From contig QLIY01000031.1 in NCBI GenBank assembly GCA_003260075.1, positions 297,652 to 361,651 on the forward strand: 64,000 nt of DNA, in the 5' to 3' direction. Positions 24,301-35,100 of this stretch are shown piece after piece (the first letter of the stretch is position 1; the number at the start of each line of letters is the position of its first letter). The notes below the pieces were generated by a model, which made no database searches, was not told the origin of the DNA, and was given only the letters and a program-made list of their open reading frames with translations. The stretch is from Phallusia mammillata (lineage: Eukaryota; Chordata; Ascidiacea; Phlebobranchia; Ascidiidae). The position numbers and the translations under genes were made by a program.

Positions 24301-25198
24301 GCTTTTGTTTCGCAGTGGTTCTGGAAAGCAATGTACTGCACAGTAGCATTGCTTTCCTTCAGCATTAGTCAATACTGATACATGGAAAGTTGGTTGTTGC
24401 TTCTTATGGGTGAGCCTCCATCCTCCAGGCTGGCAAAACTGTTAAAAGAGTTAAATTAGTGGTGCAGACATTTCTAGTTTTTTTCTTGGAATTTACTATA
24501 ACATTTTCTTAACTAGCAAAGATAAACATAAATTCATAACTGGGATCAGATTGTGATTTAAATTTTAACTAACCATCGTACTTGAGTCGTATAGCCTTAC
24601 AGACTTGATTATTCTGGCCTATAGCCTTGGCATTTACGATAATCCTTAATAGACCAACTTGTTTTGTTATAAAGCTATGAATTGGCCAGTTATACTATGA
24701 TTTTCTTGCATCAGCTACAATTGCAAGTTCAGTATGGAAAACAAAATTGAAAAGAGAATTTCCTATTAAAAGAATTATGATTTTTAGCAATGGCTGTTGA
24801 TCAAAAATGTTTAGAGCTCCATAAAAAGGGATTGCTTTGCAATGTGCATAAATAGTTTAATAACAGCACTAGTAAATGATGACTTATACAAGGTACAACA
24901 ACTTTAAAAAAACTGTTGCATGTAGTCTTAAACCTACCAGTTCAATGCCTGGTGTATATGGCACCTCTTTCCAATCATTTTCAGGGATTCTAGTAACTAC
25001 CTTGCCTCTTAATGTTTCATCCTTATCTGTAATAAAACAAAGATTGTAACTGGTTTTTCATGACCAATTTGGCTCTAGTAATTACCAATGATTTTTTCTA
25101 CTACAAAACACAAAAAATTGAACTGTATTAATGATCTATTCACCTTCACTTCCAAAGTCATATCCAACAACAGCAAAATAATCAACAAGCCTTTCCAT
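375..25198 (-). CDS. SBF: SET-binding factor, MTMR5/MTMR13 type (5' 28 exons, partial)
   Basis: Family role: a DENN-domain Rab regulator joined to a catalytically dead myotubularin that partners active MTMRs in endosomal phosphoinositide control. Exons, minus strand: 25198-25144, 25026-24938, 24438-24058, 23424-23208, 22789-22657, 22195-22087, 21777-21664, 21588-21511, 15010-14897, 14457-14314, 14013-13915, 13289-13082, 12510-12388, 11994-11861, 11360-11289, 10728-10567, 10414-10304, 9792-9587, 8330-8135, 7693-7637, 7115-6917, 6059-5950, 5316-5072, 4260-4090, 3518-3342, 2789-2611, 1219-1074, 515-375. They join in one frame of 1390 codons. The start [14 protein letters not shown] aligns with the family N-terminus without a gap. 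Later landmarks are [54 protein letters not shown] and [11 protein letters not shown]. The gene is cut by the left edge, so SBF1 versus SBF2 and the loss of the catalytic Cys cannot be judged. Vertebrates have two paralogues; one pro-orthologue is expected in an invertebrate. Confidence 0.93.
1072..1073 (-). other. SBF: GC-AG splice donor of SBF exon 27
   Basis: Exon 27 ends GAAGAG and is followed by GCAAGT, not GTAAGT. The exon keeps phase at both ends (1 in, 0 out) and joins exon 28 in frame, so the non-canonical GC donor is the simplest reading. GC-AG introns are about 1 percent of animal introns. A one-base sequence error is the alternative. Confidence 0.6.
2132..2425. mobile_element. MITE-like inverted repeat in SBF intron
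   Basis: Arms at about 2132-2191 and 2366-2425 are inverted copies with a few mismatches, ending ACACCAT and ATGGTGT. A shared internal motif is CACGGCAGACCCA. The loop is AT-rich and non-coding. The target duplication is unclear, so the superfamily is not assigned. Confidence 0.65.
4587..4909. mobile_element. hAT-type MITE in SBF intron
   Basis: Ends CAGGGGTGTGCAACC and GGTTGCAAACCCCTG, flanked by the 8-bp sequences TTTTAAAC (4579-4586) and TCTTAAAC (4910-4917), 7 of 8 matching. The interior is rich in GCGGGCCGC-like blocks and has no open frame. Eight-bp duplications and CAGGGG ends are standard for hAT elements. Confidence 0.85.
6330..6770. repeat. Degenerate CTCGA-rich tandem repeat
   Basis: About 440 bases in which ACTCGACTT, CGAGTC and ATTCGAGT variants recur every 40-60 bases with spacers such as AACAAAGCACTCG. 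It lies in the intron between SBF exons 21 and 22. It may be the body of a decayed MITE; no clear termini are seen. Confidence 0.6.
7236..7296. repeat. Small hairpin in SBF intron
   Basis: Arms 7236-7253 and 7278-7296 pair over 18 bases with one bulged A (left arm AAGAAAAATTCAGCGTAA). It could be a short MITE relic or structured RNA; nothing else supports a function. Confidence 0.55.
8454..8769. mobile_element. hAT-type MITE in SBF intron
   Basis: Starts CAGTGGTTCTCAAAC and ends GGTTAAATAACACTG, between CGTTAAAC (8446-8453) and GGTTAAAC (8770-8777), 7 of 8 matching. GTGGTACG recurs inside. No coding capacity. Confidence 0.75.
9845..9997. mobile_element. Remnant of TTTCGG-rich hAT MITE
   Basis: Begins near AGTGATACACCGAAG and contains repeated TTTCGGCC and CCGAAACTT-like blocks, resembling the element at 16403-16884. 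The right end is eroded and no target duplication is evident. Confidence 0.4.
10115..10268. mobile_element. Palindromic repeat, complete copy
   Basis: The two halves are inverted copies: ATGGCCCAAATAAATGTAGA near 10133 and CATTTATTTGGGCC near 10244, meeting around 10190. Each arm holds AGCGACATGC or AGTCGC and a CATTTCGGCAAATG-like core. Related copies are at 2841-2935, 9078-9175 and 38040-38280. Confidence 0.6.
12152..12240. mobile_element. Left end of hAT-like element
   Basis: CAGTGGTTCCCAACCTTTTT is a typical hAT MITE terminus, but no matching right terminus is visible, so this is a fragment in an SBF intron. Confidence 0.4.
13378..13648. mobile_element. MITE with GGCGGCTTACAATCGAG termini
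   Basis: Left end ..TCGATTGTAAGCCGCGGC and right end GCGGCTTACAATCGAGTAAA are inverted copies, and GGGCGGCTTA is repeated internally. A second copy is at 22259-22640. The target duplication is not clear. Confidence 0.65.
15483..15590 (-). repeat. tRNA-like SINE head
   Basis: Read on the minus strand, GAGAGCATTAGCTGCTAAGCC resembles a tRNA D/anticodon region, and GGTTCGAAATTC a Pol III B box, about 30 bases apart. No full cloverleaf with a paired acceptor stem can be drawn, so this is a tRNA-derived repeat and not a tRNA gene. The GC-richer sequence that follows, to 15737 and again from 17512, may be its body, split by the hAT element. Confidence 0.45.
16403..16884. mobile_element. TTCGGCCGAA-rich MITE nested in the hAT element
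   Basis: Termini TAGTGATGTACCGAAT and ATTCGGTACATCTCTA, flanked by AAGTAAAG (16395-16402) and ATGTAAAG (16885-16892), 7 of 8 matching. Both ends carry dense ATTCGGCCGAA palindromes. The 8-bp duplication and the TAGNGATG start fit hAT. Confidence 0.8.
16893..17161 (-). pseudogene. hAT transposase C-terminal fragment
   Basis: The frame encodes [14 protein letters not shown], then [11 protein letters not shown] and IRAEL, the pattern of the hAT dimerisation region (Ser-x-Ala-x-x-Glu/Gly-Arg-x-Phe-Ser). It is cut at its 3' side by the MITE at 16884, so the frame is broken. The copy at 45174-45480 is clearly homologous. Confidence 0.65.
18393..18435. promoter_or_regulatory. CRE-like site cluster in SBF intron 8
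   Basis: A full palindromic TGACGTCA at 18393-18400 is followed by GTGACGTAAT and GTGACGCG within about 40 bases. Further ACGTCA half sites occur at about 20135-20190. CREB/ATF factors bind TGACGTCA. A regulatory role is inference only. Confidence 0.35.
20603..21002. repeat. Perfect-period 200-bp tandem duplication
   Basis: Copy 1 (20603-20802) and copy 2 (20803-21002) align without gaps; I see two substitutions (CACCC to CACCG and CATTC to CATGC). The unit begins ACCGAATTGTTATCTCCC. The near identity means it is recent, or an assembly artefact from two haplotypes. Confidence 0.9.
22259..22640. mobile_element. MITE filling SBF intron 5
   Basis: Left end GCCATATTTATTCGATTCTA and right end ATTGAGTAAATATGGC are inverted copies. 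Internal GGTGGCTTA blocks match the element at 13378-13648. It occupies most of the 461-bp intron between exons 22789-22657 and 22195-22087. Confidence 0.65.
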
Positions 25199-28100
25199 AA
25201 GAACACAAGAAAATTTGTAGGATGAGTAAATTGGTACCGAATAATGTTAAATCCCCAGAAAATATATCCAAGACAGCAGATGACCCATTGTGCAAATAAT
25301 CCAAAAGCAGAAAGTATGATGATTGTCTTCAATGCTGTTAGGTTGTCTCAACTTCCTTCAGTTTCATGTTATTTTAATGTTGGTTTGTTTTTAAAAACAA
25401 AATAGATACCTTTAACTGTCACAGCAAAGCATTTAAGATTCAACACATTAACAAACATAAAAGATTAGCCTGTGGCCAATTTTACCACTGGTGATTCGTT
25501 TAAACAGACAAACTTTTTTAAAACCCATATGCACGAATTGAACAAAAACTTAACATACCTTTCAAAAAACTGGCAAAACATAAAACTGCTTGTTGATCAA
25601 ACTACAAAATTTCGATACACTTGGTATCCTCACTAGCCTGTAAACAACTGTAGGCTAATTGCTATGAACATATTAGGGTATTAAGATCACAAGTTCGCAA
25701 AACCAAGTCACAATTCACAATATTTGTCACAGCTTGTGTTAAGTGTCACTCAATCAAGTAAGGCCTGCAGTGTTTATATGGTTGACTGCGTCGTTGTTCA
25801 ACCAGAACGAAAAATTTGGGTTGATTTTGTTTTTGTGTGTGAAGATCATGACGTACTAAATACTATATTAAGAACTTTTTTGGCATTAACAACATAGTAG
25901 CATTTTTCAACTCTTTTTGAGCATTTCACATTTCTTAACAAAAAACGCAAGTGATTCATGCCTCATTGTTGAGTTATAGAAAAATAACAGCAAGCGAATA
26001 AGTATATTACAATCAATCGCTGGTAGACCTACCACAAGTCTAAACGTAAAGACTATGCTAGTACTGCGTTAATAAAATGGTTTTGCGCAGGGGTAATCAA
26101 TCTCGGACTGATCTCATGTCGATCGCGAGTGATGCTGAAAAAAATTTGAAACATTTTTTGTAACATATGTTGTTATAGGCTAGACTCCACTGTGAGAGTT
26201 AGTATTGAATTAAGTTTACAAATGGGTTCATTGTACCTACTATAAAAAGAAAAATATACCCACAGCACGATGAAAACGCAAAACAGGACTTAAATGCAAG
26301 TTGTCCTTTGGTAATACAGTCTTGCCAATTTGTATCGGGATGGTGGCTCCCGAGAGTTCGACTACCTCAAAAGTCGAACGTGAGTCAAAAATGGTTGGAC
26401 ACCCATAATTTAGCGGGTAACAGTTTTTAAATCAAAACATCTGCAAGATCGGACATGCTTTATGGTTCGCATTTGACCCTGCGGACTGCTTGTTAATTAA
26501 TTGCACACTTTTATTTCAAAGTTTGGTAACAATGAGTGTAGGCTAGCTTTTTTTCTTTTAAAGCTGCACACAGCGTAGGCTATAGAATGCGTCCTAGCGT
26601 ATAAAATGAGCTATATAAGACATGTTAAAAATAACGAAATTGATACAGTCTCGCATGGAAGTTTTTTGAACGTTGCATCTCTGCAAATTCCGTATTGTTA
26701 TCGGGAGAAATAGTTTGCCAAACAATTAGGAGTGATAGTTGAGGCCGATCAGAACAAAACGGATCTGCGAAAAATGTAACTCAAAGTAGTTTTTAATTCG
26801 AGATATGGCCCACTTGTTTATTGTTTTGTCAATATGCCCAATAGGTTAATTGCTTAATTGTCTTAAAAAAAAACTCAACCACGGCGCTCAGCAAAACAGA
26901 AAACTTGCTTTTTATATGTTTTATATGCTTTTATATGTCCGGCCTTATAAACTTTTTATATGCCCGGACTTAAAACATTATTTAGGGTTATAATTAAAAA
27001 AACACAATATGTTGAAATGACGTCATACGCTTTATCATGGGTATCTCCGAGTTTAAATTAAGTATTTCCGGGCTCTCTGAACGAGAAAAAAGGGACCACC
27101 GCACTGCGCGCAAGTTGAAAGTAAATCGCAGGGCAAATGTAGGCCTTGCCTTTTGCAGAGCAGGCCATCAGTTAACGATTATTAACGAATTTTTTATGTT
27201 GGCATTTGCAAGCTAAAAAACTCAAAGTAAGTGGTTAACATGTAACTAAACAACAAAATTTCAGGATCTATTTCACATTTTTTTAAGATAGGCTATGTGC
27301 AACCCATATAAAAATGAGGCGGTAAATGTGTGTAGCTGCTGCGGGTTTACCACCTTTCCACCAATCGTGCCCTCTGTAGCGGGCGGGTCGGGAACCTTTT
27401 TCGCACTGCGGACCGGTTTGAAACTAATTTTTTTGTCACGGACCGGCCTTTAAAATTTACAAATGTTCAGTACTGAAAACTAATTACAGTTATTACAACT
27501 TTGATTCAACGCGAACCTTGAGCAAAGTTTTTTGCGGCCCCGTAACAAACTCCCCACAGACCGGCACCGGGCCGCGGACCGGTGGTTGCCGACCACTGCT
27601 CTATAGCGTCTTAAAGTTGCGCAGCTATTTCCGTCAAGGTGAATATTTTAGTGTAGGCTATACACGAAACTCAACTCAACTGAAATGTTGTTGTGTGTCC
27701 AAAGATGTCAGGTATTTTTTTTATAATTAGGTATGAATTTTTTTTTGCGTAATAAACCTGAAACATAGGAAAAAAGGAAAATAAAATAAAAATTAAATCA
27801 AACCTGGTCAAACAATGTGTTTGTTTGCTCAAAATGATGCTGTCTCTGTATCCAAACAAATATTTTTATTTTCTCCCCAGGCAAATAAAAAATGTTTCTT
27901 GACTGGTCCGCTTTAGCAACACTTTAAGGCACTTAAGCCACCCATGGGGCGTGTAAGGGAATTTAACCGTTGTGGAAAATTAGTGTTGACTTTTTGGCAA
28001 AAAAGGAAAGCGGAACTTGATCGGAAATCTTGCCACTTGACAAAGGAATTATCGGTTAGTCACGTGGTTGTCGCCAAGTGGCGCTGCAGACAATTAAACA

Positions 28101-29199
28101 ACGAACAGCACGGAAGCGTGACTGAAAGAATGTGCAAGGAATGAACTTCGGTTGAAGGCGCGAGGTTGAATTTGTAGTTAGGCAGTGATTTGTTGCGGCT
28201 AAAAACAGTTTCGTGTAAACGCTTGTCCCGTCTTTGGTTTGTCCACACCAAGTAATTTGGAATAATACATCGTGTACTGTTATGATAAAGGTTTTGCGTG
28301 GTAATGTCGTCATGATTTTAGTTTCGTTTTAAGGATTTTGATTTAATTCGTTTTCTTTTGAAGTTGCTGCATTTCAAACCACCAAATAAGTTAATCAGCG
28401 CGTTATACATGCACCAACAATGTTTAGAAATGTTCTTGACACTTGATAAAGAAAGATGTAGCATATGTTAACTAAAAAGTAAAGTTTAAATAGTACAGTT
28501 TAATTTAATAAAAATAATATATAATACTTGTATGTCTAATGTTTGGTTTATAATATGTTTCCAAGGCTTACGAGTTACCAAGATTTTTTTACATTTATTA
28601 TAACAAAACAATAACTATGCCAAAAGATAGGTTACCAATTTTATGCCGAAGGACAAACTAGTTTTACGCATTGTGGACTAAGTTGTATTGTGGCTATCTT
28701 CAATCTTGCAGATGCAACAATCACAGAAATACTTAACTTTGCTCAAACTTTGCACATTCTAGCATACTATACCCATTGGGAAATAAAACAAAAAACAGAA
28801 CAGAACCTTCAAACTTAACCCAAATTTCATTTCCAGCTTGCTTCATTAACTATGACATATTTGTAAAGCATAAAAATCCTTAATTTCTATTTCCCTTACA
28901 TGCATTGATATTTTGGAAAGATTTTTAAGTTGACAAGGCGCTTTATAGTAGTTTTAGCAACTGGCACATGTAAAAAGTTTGGGTTAGGCATTGTACATTT
29001 ACTGAAATAGAATACAAATTTAGTGTTGTCCATAATGTTGATTGTGTGTTATATGTAATGCACCATGTTCGAATTGTAAACAAAACAGTTTACTTTTTAT
29101 CTGTCCAAAGGATTTCAGTAATTGGCATGATTGCTCAGAATTTTTTGTTTGTTTTGCAGATACTTTATTGGTGTATATATGTATGTATATAACTAAGCC
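25199..29199. promoter_or_regulatory. Divergent intergenic region between SBF and UBAP2
   Basis: About 4 kb between two head-to-head start codons. It must hold both promoters and any 5' UTR exons, but I see no convincing TATA box or untranslated exon. It contains one hAT-like MITE (27380-27598). A somewhat GC-richer, gene-like patch at 27930-28260 with an open frame of 66 codons from 27944 could be a 5' UTR exon or promoter-proximal sequence; its product is not recognised. The rest is AT-rich with no supported feature. Confidence 0.45.
27380..27598. mobile_element. hAT-type MITE in the divergent promoter region
   Basis: Right end GGTGGTTGCCGACCACTG, left end GGGTCGGGAACC, flanked by CTCTGTAG (27372-27379) and CTCTATAG (27599-27606), 7 of 8 matching. 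GCGGACCGG repeats at both ends. The left terminus is degenerate. Confidence 0.7.
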
Positions 29200-32100
29200 A
29201 TGTCAATGGTTGTTGCCCCACGAACACAACGAAGAGATAAGTCCGCAAATGGACAGAAGCAGCCACAAGTAAGGATACATTGTTTCTTGTACTTGAAACT
29301 AGGGAACTTAAACCGGTTCAATTTTGTCCAAGGGGGTGAATGTAACTATGTTTCAGTTGCGGGTGAGCAATTTTACTTCTAAGGGGATGATTCAAAACGA
29401 CCTATCGCATAACAATTTTACAGAAACTGGGGGATACACAATACGACTTAGCTGTCTATAACATGCAGTCAGCTTTTTTACTACTGCAAACAAACGCCAG
29501 GGCTGGATCAGAAACAAGAACTTTTACACAAAATAACAATATCATAAGGGGTGATTTTGACCTAGACATGGCACTGAAAAGGGCGATATTGCAATCAAGG
29601 TTAAAAACTACTGCTCTAAACTATGTTTAAATGACTCTGGTATATTGCATACGCAGATTTTTCTTGCAAATACAAAGTTTTGGCAAATCATGAGCATGAA
29701 TATACAACAGTAGTTACTAAATTTTTGATTCCAATTTTTAAATTTAATTTCTGTCACCTTGGAATTCACTTGATTAACCACTGGGCCAAAAAGATTTAGT
29801 ATACAGTATAACATGATTTACATCTAACTAACTTTTATACCTTTTAAGAAAAACAAAGTTGACAATTGGTGCAGTGCAGGGATCGGCAACCTTTTAGGCA
29901 ACGCATGCCGAATTACTTGTTATTTCCATGTGTTAATGACCTCGAGTGCCAATGTTTTCCCAAGTAATAGTGGTTCGTGCCAGCAGATATTAATAATGAA
30001 GAGAAGTCAGAGCGTTTTGTGAACGGAAAGCTGAGTTTTAAGACAGTGGCATAATAAAAACTATAAACAAGCAGTGTAACAGGTTAAATGGTTACTTCAA
30101 TAGAAACACACGAATCGGTTGGCGTGCCATGCAAAACCATGCCAAGGTTGGCACGCGTGCCAGGGTTGTCGACCCTTGGTGTAGTGGTTGTGAAATTTTA
30201 GTCAACGACCATTTTAATGATATTATTTTCAGGCCACAGCTGAGCAAATGCGGCTCGCTCAAATAATCGATGGCAATGGCAAAGAAGAAGATAGACAGTA
30301 TCAGCTGGTTGAAAAGGTAAACATAGACTATAGAAACGATCAACACAGTTAAAAAAATATGCAAAAACACCCCATTGTATGATATAGATGTGTGACATTT
30401 GGTGTTGTTTTTCAAGCTCTATAGAGTTTTTCATGGCGCGTTATCACATTTCAGTTTTTATCAATTTCCCTTTTTCGTCATAGGTAATGGAAGTAACAGG
30501 AACCACAGAAGACAATGCAAGAACAGCTCTTTATGATGCAAACAATGACACAGGCCGAGCAATTGAGTTAATTTTAGAAAATGGATCTTTCGAACAGGTA
30601 TAATATGCAACATTCAGGTGCTACTTTCGTTTTTTAGTCCAAAATGAAATGGGTGTTTAAGTGATTTTTTGTTAAATGTTACTTGCACTTTTGCTACAGG
30701 TAATATATAACTCTGTATGGTCCAATTTTTTGGTTTTTAAATTTGATAGTTTGATTTTTTTCCTACAGAGAGTCATTTTTGTTACTGTTAAATTGATGCC
30801 TTTGATTTTTCCAAGCAGAACAGTGAATGGGAAACTGCCGGCAGAAAGAAAAGCAAAGGTCCACAGAACCCCCCGTCCAAGGCTTATGACACATTTGATG
30901 AGGACATAAAGGACACAGCTCCATCGAGTGGTGGCCGTTATGATCGCACAGAGTCCCGTGGGAGGGGTAGAGGACGAAACACAAACAGACGCAGAGGTTT
31001 GTTTCCAATTTTAATATCATGTAATATGTATAGTGGTTTGTGACAAAAATGCCTATAAAGTACATGCACAATAACTGATTGCCTTAGTTAATGGCTTTCA
31101 CTTTTTAACAGCTGATCAAGACAAGTCTACTGAAGATGATGGTAGAGGCAATTCAGAAAACCGGGACAAAAACCGCGGTGCTCGTCGAGGGCGTGGCAGA
31201 GGTGGTTCCTACGCCAGTCGAGGCCGTCAGCCTGGGCGCGGACCAAGAAGATTTGTGTAAGTATGCTTCTCAGACAGGCAAAGTGGAGCCTACACCTTTT
31301 AATTTTAAGTCTCCAGTGTCATAATTATTTTGTATTCATACAAATTGTGTTTGTGTTTTATAATGTCTGTTGCTTGGTTGTTTCTATTTTTGGTGGAGAT
31401 ATAATAGTAACATATGTACATATGAAGTGATAGATATGTGGGTAAAGTTTCAAAGTGTAACTTTTTGTTAGAGTTTAAAGTTTTGAAGTGCTCCGTTGGG
31501 TTACAACAGGCATTCAAAACATGACATGTATAGCATTTTCATTTTTTTACAACAGTTCTTACATTTGGCAGACGCTATAACAGAGAAAGGTCAGAGAACG
31601 CAGAATCAGGAGCTGGTGAAGGGGCATTGAATAACTTTGATGAAGAATTTGGAACATTCACCAATAAAAGTGCTGAAAATGCTGCAGCTACAAATGAAGC
31701 ATGGGGTGCAGACAATGAAGAATGGGACCTAAAGGTTGGTAAAGACTTTACATGTATATACAAGGGATAGACTGATTATCGGCGCCGATATTCCAAATTT
31801 TACTACATATTGATGTTAATAAATAAATGTCACATTGTAACTATGTTATTTTTGCTTGACACAGTGGTGTTTGCTTGAAAAGCACCCAGTCACTAACCGG
31901 TATCAAGGCAAATCAATGTCAAAAGCTTCTAAGATCTTATCTTTTACCATCGAAAAAATGTAAATTTAGGCCTGTATAAAACTGGAAATAAAATATCGGT
32001 TATTGGCGTACTTATCCACTGATGTGACATCGGCCACATGGAAAACCCATACCAATATATTTGTAGTTATGTCATAAGTAAAAAATAAATAAATATTCTG

Positions 32101-35100
32101 AGTAGGAATAATGTGACAACAAACTGTACATACATATATATATATACATATAGATAGTGTTGCGCATATATACTGCACATACTGTTGCATTCCAAGTAAT
32201 TTGCTTTCATTGTTTCAGGTTGGAACCTGGTCAAATGACGACTCAAAAAAACAGACAGAAAAGAAAAGTGATTCATATTCAGAACCTTGGGGCACAGATA
32301 GCTGGGCCGATGATGTAAGTTCTTAATCTCTGTTTTTAAGTTTTGCAAACATGTGTATTTTTATCACCAATTAAAGAAACAAGTAAATCTGTGTCTGAAC
32401 TAGGTATAAGCAGACAATGGGGTTGGTAATATTGGGCTGGTAAAGTTAGCTTTGATGTTCTGACATGGCTTTCATCAGTTCCATTTCCATGGTTATATTT
32501 GTACATCTGTATAGCGAAGCACAACCTTTAAACTGTAATTTTCGTTACTTTGTGGTACAGTGGTTCTCAACCTTTTTTCTTTCGTGGCCCACTTTGATTG
32601 CAAAAAAATTCTGTGGCCCAGTAAATTTTTGAGATAGAAAGAAATCAACTATAAAATAGGTTCAGAACAAAAAACAAAACAAAAACATTCCTTCTCAATT
32701 CCTCCCCAAGCCATTATTCTTGTAAAATTGAGTGTAGTGACACAAATGAAAGTAAATTCTTAAAAAAAACTTTATATTTGGTTGGTCTGTGGCCCAATCA
32801 AAATGCTTCCATGGCCCACCAGTGGGCCATGGCCCACTGGTTGAGANCCCACCAGTGGGCCATGGCCCACTGGTTGAGAACCACTGTTGTAGTACAATCA
32901 CCAAACATTTACAGTTTAAACAATTAAAAAATTAAAAAGGTGCAAATTTTTCAGCCACCTTTTCTATCAATAATAATCAGTGTCTGCCTTAAAAAAACAT
33001 ACTAGTCTATCGCTGGAAAATATAGGTTCACAGTTTTATGTATTTTCCTCAAAATGCTTTCATTTTGTTTTATTTGCTGTATTGTGTAAATGCATGAAGT
33101 TGAACGCTATGCATGCTTTTTGTTTAGCTCACTGAAACGAAAGTATTTCAGTCTCAAAATGCTCAGATTGCGCCGCCAACCAGTATTGCTGGGGCCCTGC
33201 ACTCTGCTCACATCGCTGTGCAGAATCACAACCCCGCGCAAGGCACTGCTCCTCCACAAATGGGCGAAAGAATCGATATTGGTGCCTTGTTCAAGAAAAA
33301 TTCAGGTATTTTTGTAATATTCAATTTTTTAGTAATATACTCCAAAAACTTGAAAATGTGTAGAAAAAAAGTTTTTATGTGGCAGGTAATGATTTCTTTG
33401 GTAATCTTTGGCCCTGATGTTTAAAACTTTTGTGGCATGTAGTCCTTTTATACAGGAACATTTTAATCACCCTAATATGTTTTATAGGTCCAACTAATGA
33501 TTCCACACCTGGCTATGGTCAGTCATTAGGCAGCAATGGACTTCCAGGTCAATCGGGTTTGAATTACAGTTCAAATGAGGCAAATTCAACACCTTCAGTT
33601 ATTCACCAACTGCAAGGCCAGGTATATATATGTCTCTGTTAGAAACCTTTCCAGTTACCAAAAACAGTTTCTAGGTGTTGAAAGGCAAAAAAACAATGAC
33701 ACTGTTGTTTTTTAATGTAGGTGCAAAGTGAAAAAAAATCACATTTTGAGCTAAAGTTTTATTGTTCTGTTGGTGCCATTTTTAACTGTATAAGCTTGTT
33801 AATGGTTCCATTTTCCTAAACATGTTGGTTTTACCCATTTTTTGCCTAATGCTGGTTTGTTCCAAGCGTTTGGCCAAGAATGAGTGCTTCAAACTTGATT
33901 AGATTTTTCGCACATGTTAGTTTTTGAACCAAAGTTGAATCCCCCCAAAAAATAACCTAATAAAGGTGTCTTCAATGGATTTCCGAAATGATGTTTGTCA
34001 AGCCTGCTGGAACAGCACCAATTGTTGATTTTGAACTACTGTTTAAAATTATTTCTGTGTTGGTTTAAAAATAAAAAAACAGATTCTTCTGTAGCAAAGT
34101 AGAAATCAGCACTGTTCTTTTGAACTTTAATTTTCCTTTGTCAATCCAAAATTTGAACCAAGACTTGTTTTGTTTTCAGTCTAGCTCATTGTTCAGTGAC
34201 AATAAACCTGTCAATGATTTGGAAGCCTCTTCTCGCCTTTTCACATCCTATGAAAATCAAACACAGAACTCGTCAGTGGGTGCAGGCTCCATTGGTCCCT
34301 ACACATCTACAAGAAGTTCAGATACGTAAGTGTGATGTAATTTTTGTTTCTGAACAGTTTTTAGTATCTAGACTGTTTTTGCTTCAGAAAAAACATGCTG
34401 TGATTTTTTTAAAGACCTGTTAAGCCATTCATGGGTTCTTTAGGTTGAAAATTCATGGGTTCTTTAGGTTTGCAATTGTTCAGCTGAGCACCTAGCATCA
34501 AATACAGAAATGCTAGGTAACAAGTACTCAGGTTCTGGCTCTATTCATACTAAATATTAGGGATGTGCCAAAACTGCAAATGTGCTGTTTGGTCGAGCAC
34601 CGAGCACGTGCATTATGACGTCACAAAAAATCCCCTTTCTACATTTAGCTCTACAAGACCACTTACATCACCAGCGGTGTTTTATTAAGCTGTACATGCC
34701 AATAAAATTCGCATTTTTCCACCATCTAGTGCATTTGAAAAATCATTCGTTTTTGTTCATAACACTCATTTAGAACAACGTTACATATTATAGCAGGACG
34801 TGAATATGCAAATTTAACGCTCGGGTCAGTTTGTGCAACTGCTCGGCCGAGCACCGAGCATCTAAAACAGCGATGCTCGGTGCCAAGTACTCGGGTTTTG
34901 GCCTCGGCTCGGTCCATCCCTACTAAATATATCAATTATACCTTTTATTGTAGTATTTATGCTTTTTTAGGCGACAAAATTCAAAGCTGATAGAATGCAG
35001 CATTTGCAAGCTTTTTGGCAAAAAATAGCATAACTTCTGTCTGAATTATAAAGTGTCATTTGTAACATAAACTGTTCAACAAATAATTTTTTTCACAGAT

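Larger units (their letters stand above)
14314..25198 (-). other. SBF: SBF tripartite DENN module (exons 1-10, residues 1-478)
   Basis: Exons 1-4 (residues 1-247) hold the upstream DENN part and the start of the core. Exons 5-7 carry the core, with [22 protein letters not shown] and [12 protein letters not shown] followed by the DLDGG turn. Exons 8-10 carry the downstream DENN part, with [28 protein letters not shown] and [16 protein letters not shown] modules in this family act as Rab exchange factors; for SBF proteins Rab28 and Rab21 have been proposed. Exons 8 and 9 are separated by the largest intron, about 6.5 kb, which is packed with repeats. Confidence 0.9.

Noticed and set aside
25075..25332. 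Minus-strand hydrophobic open frame of 85 codons
   Set aside because: It overlaps SBF exon 1 in a different frame; the membrane-like look comes from T-rich sequence.
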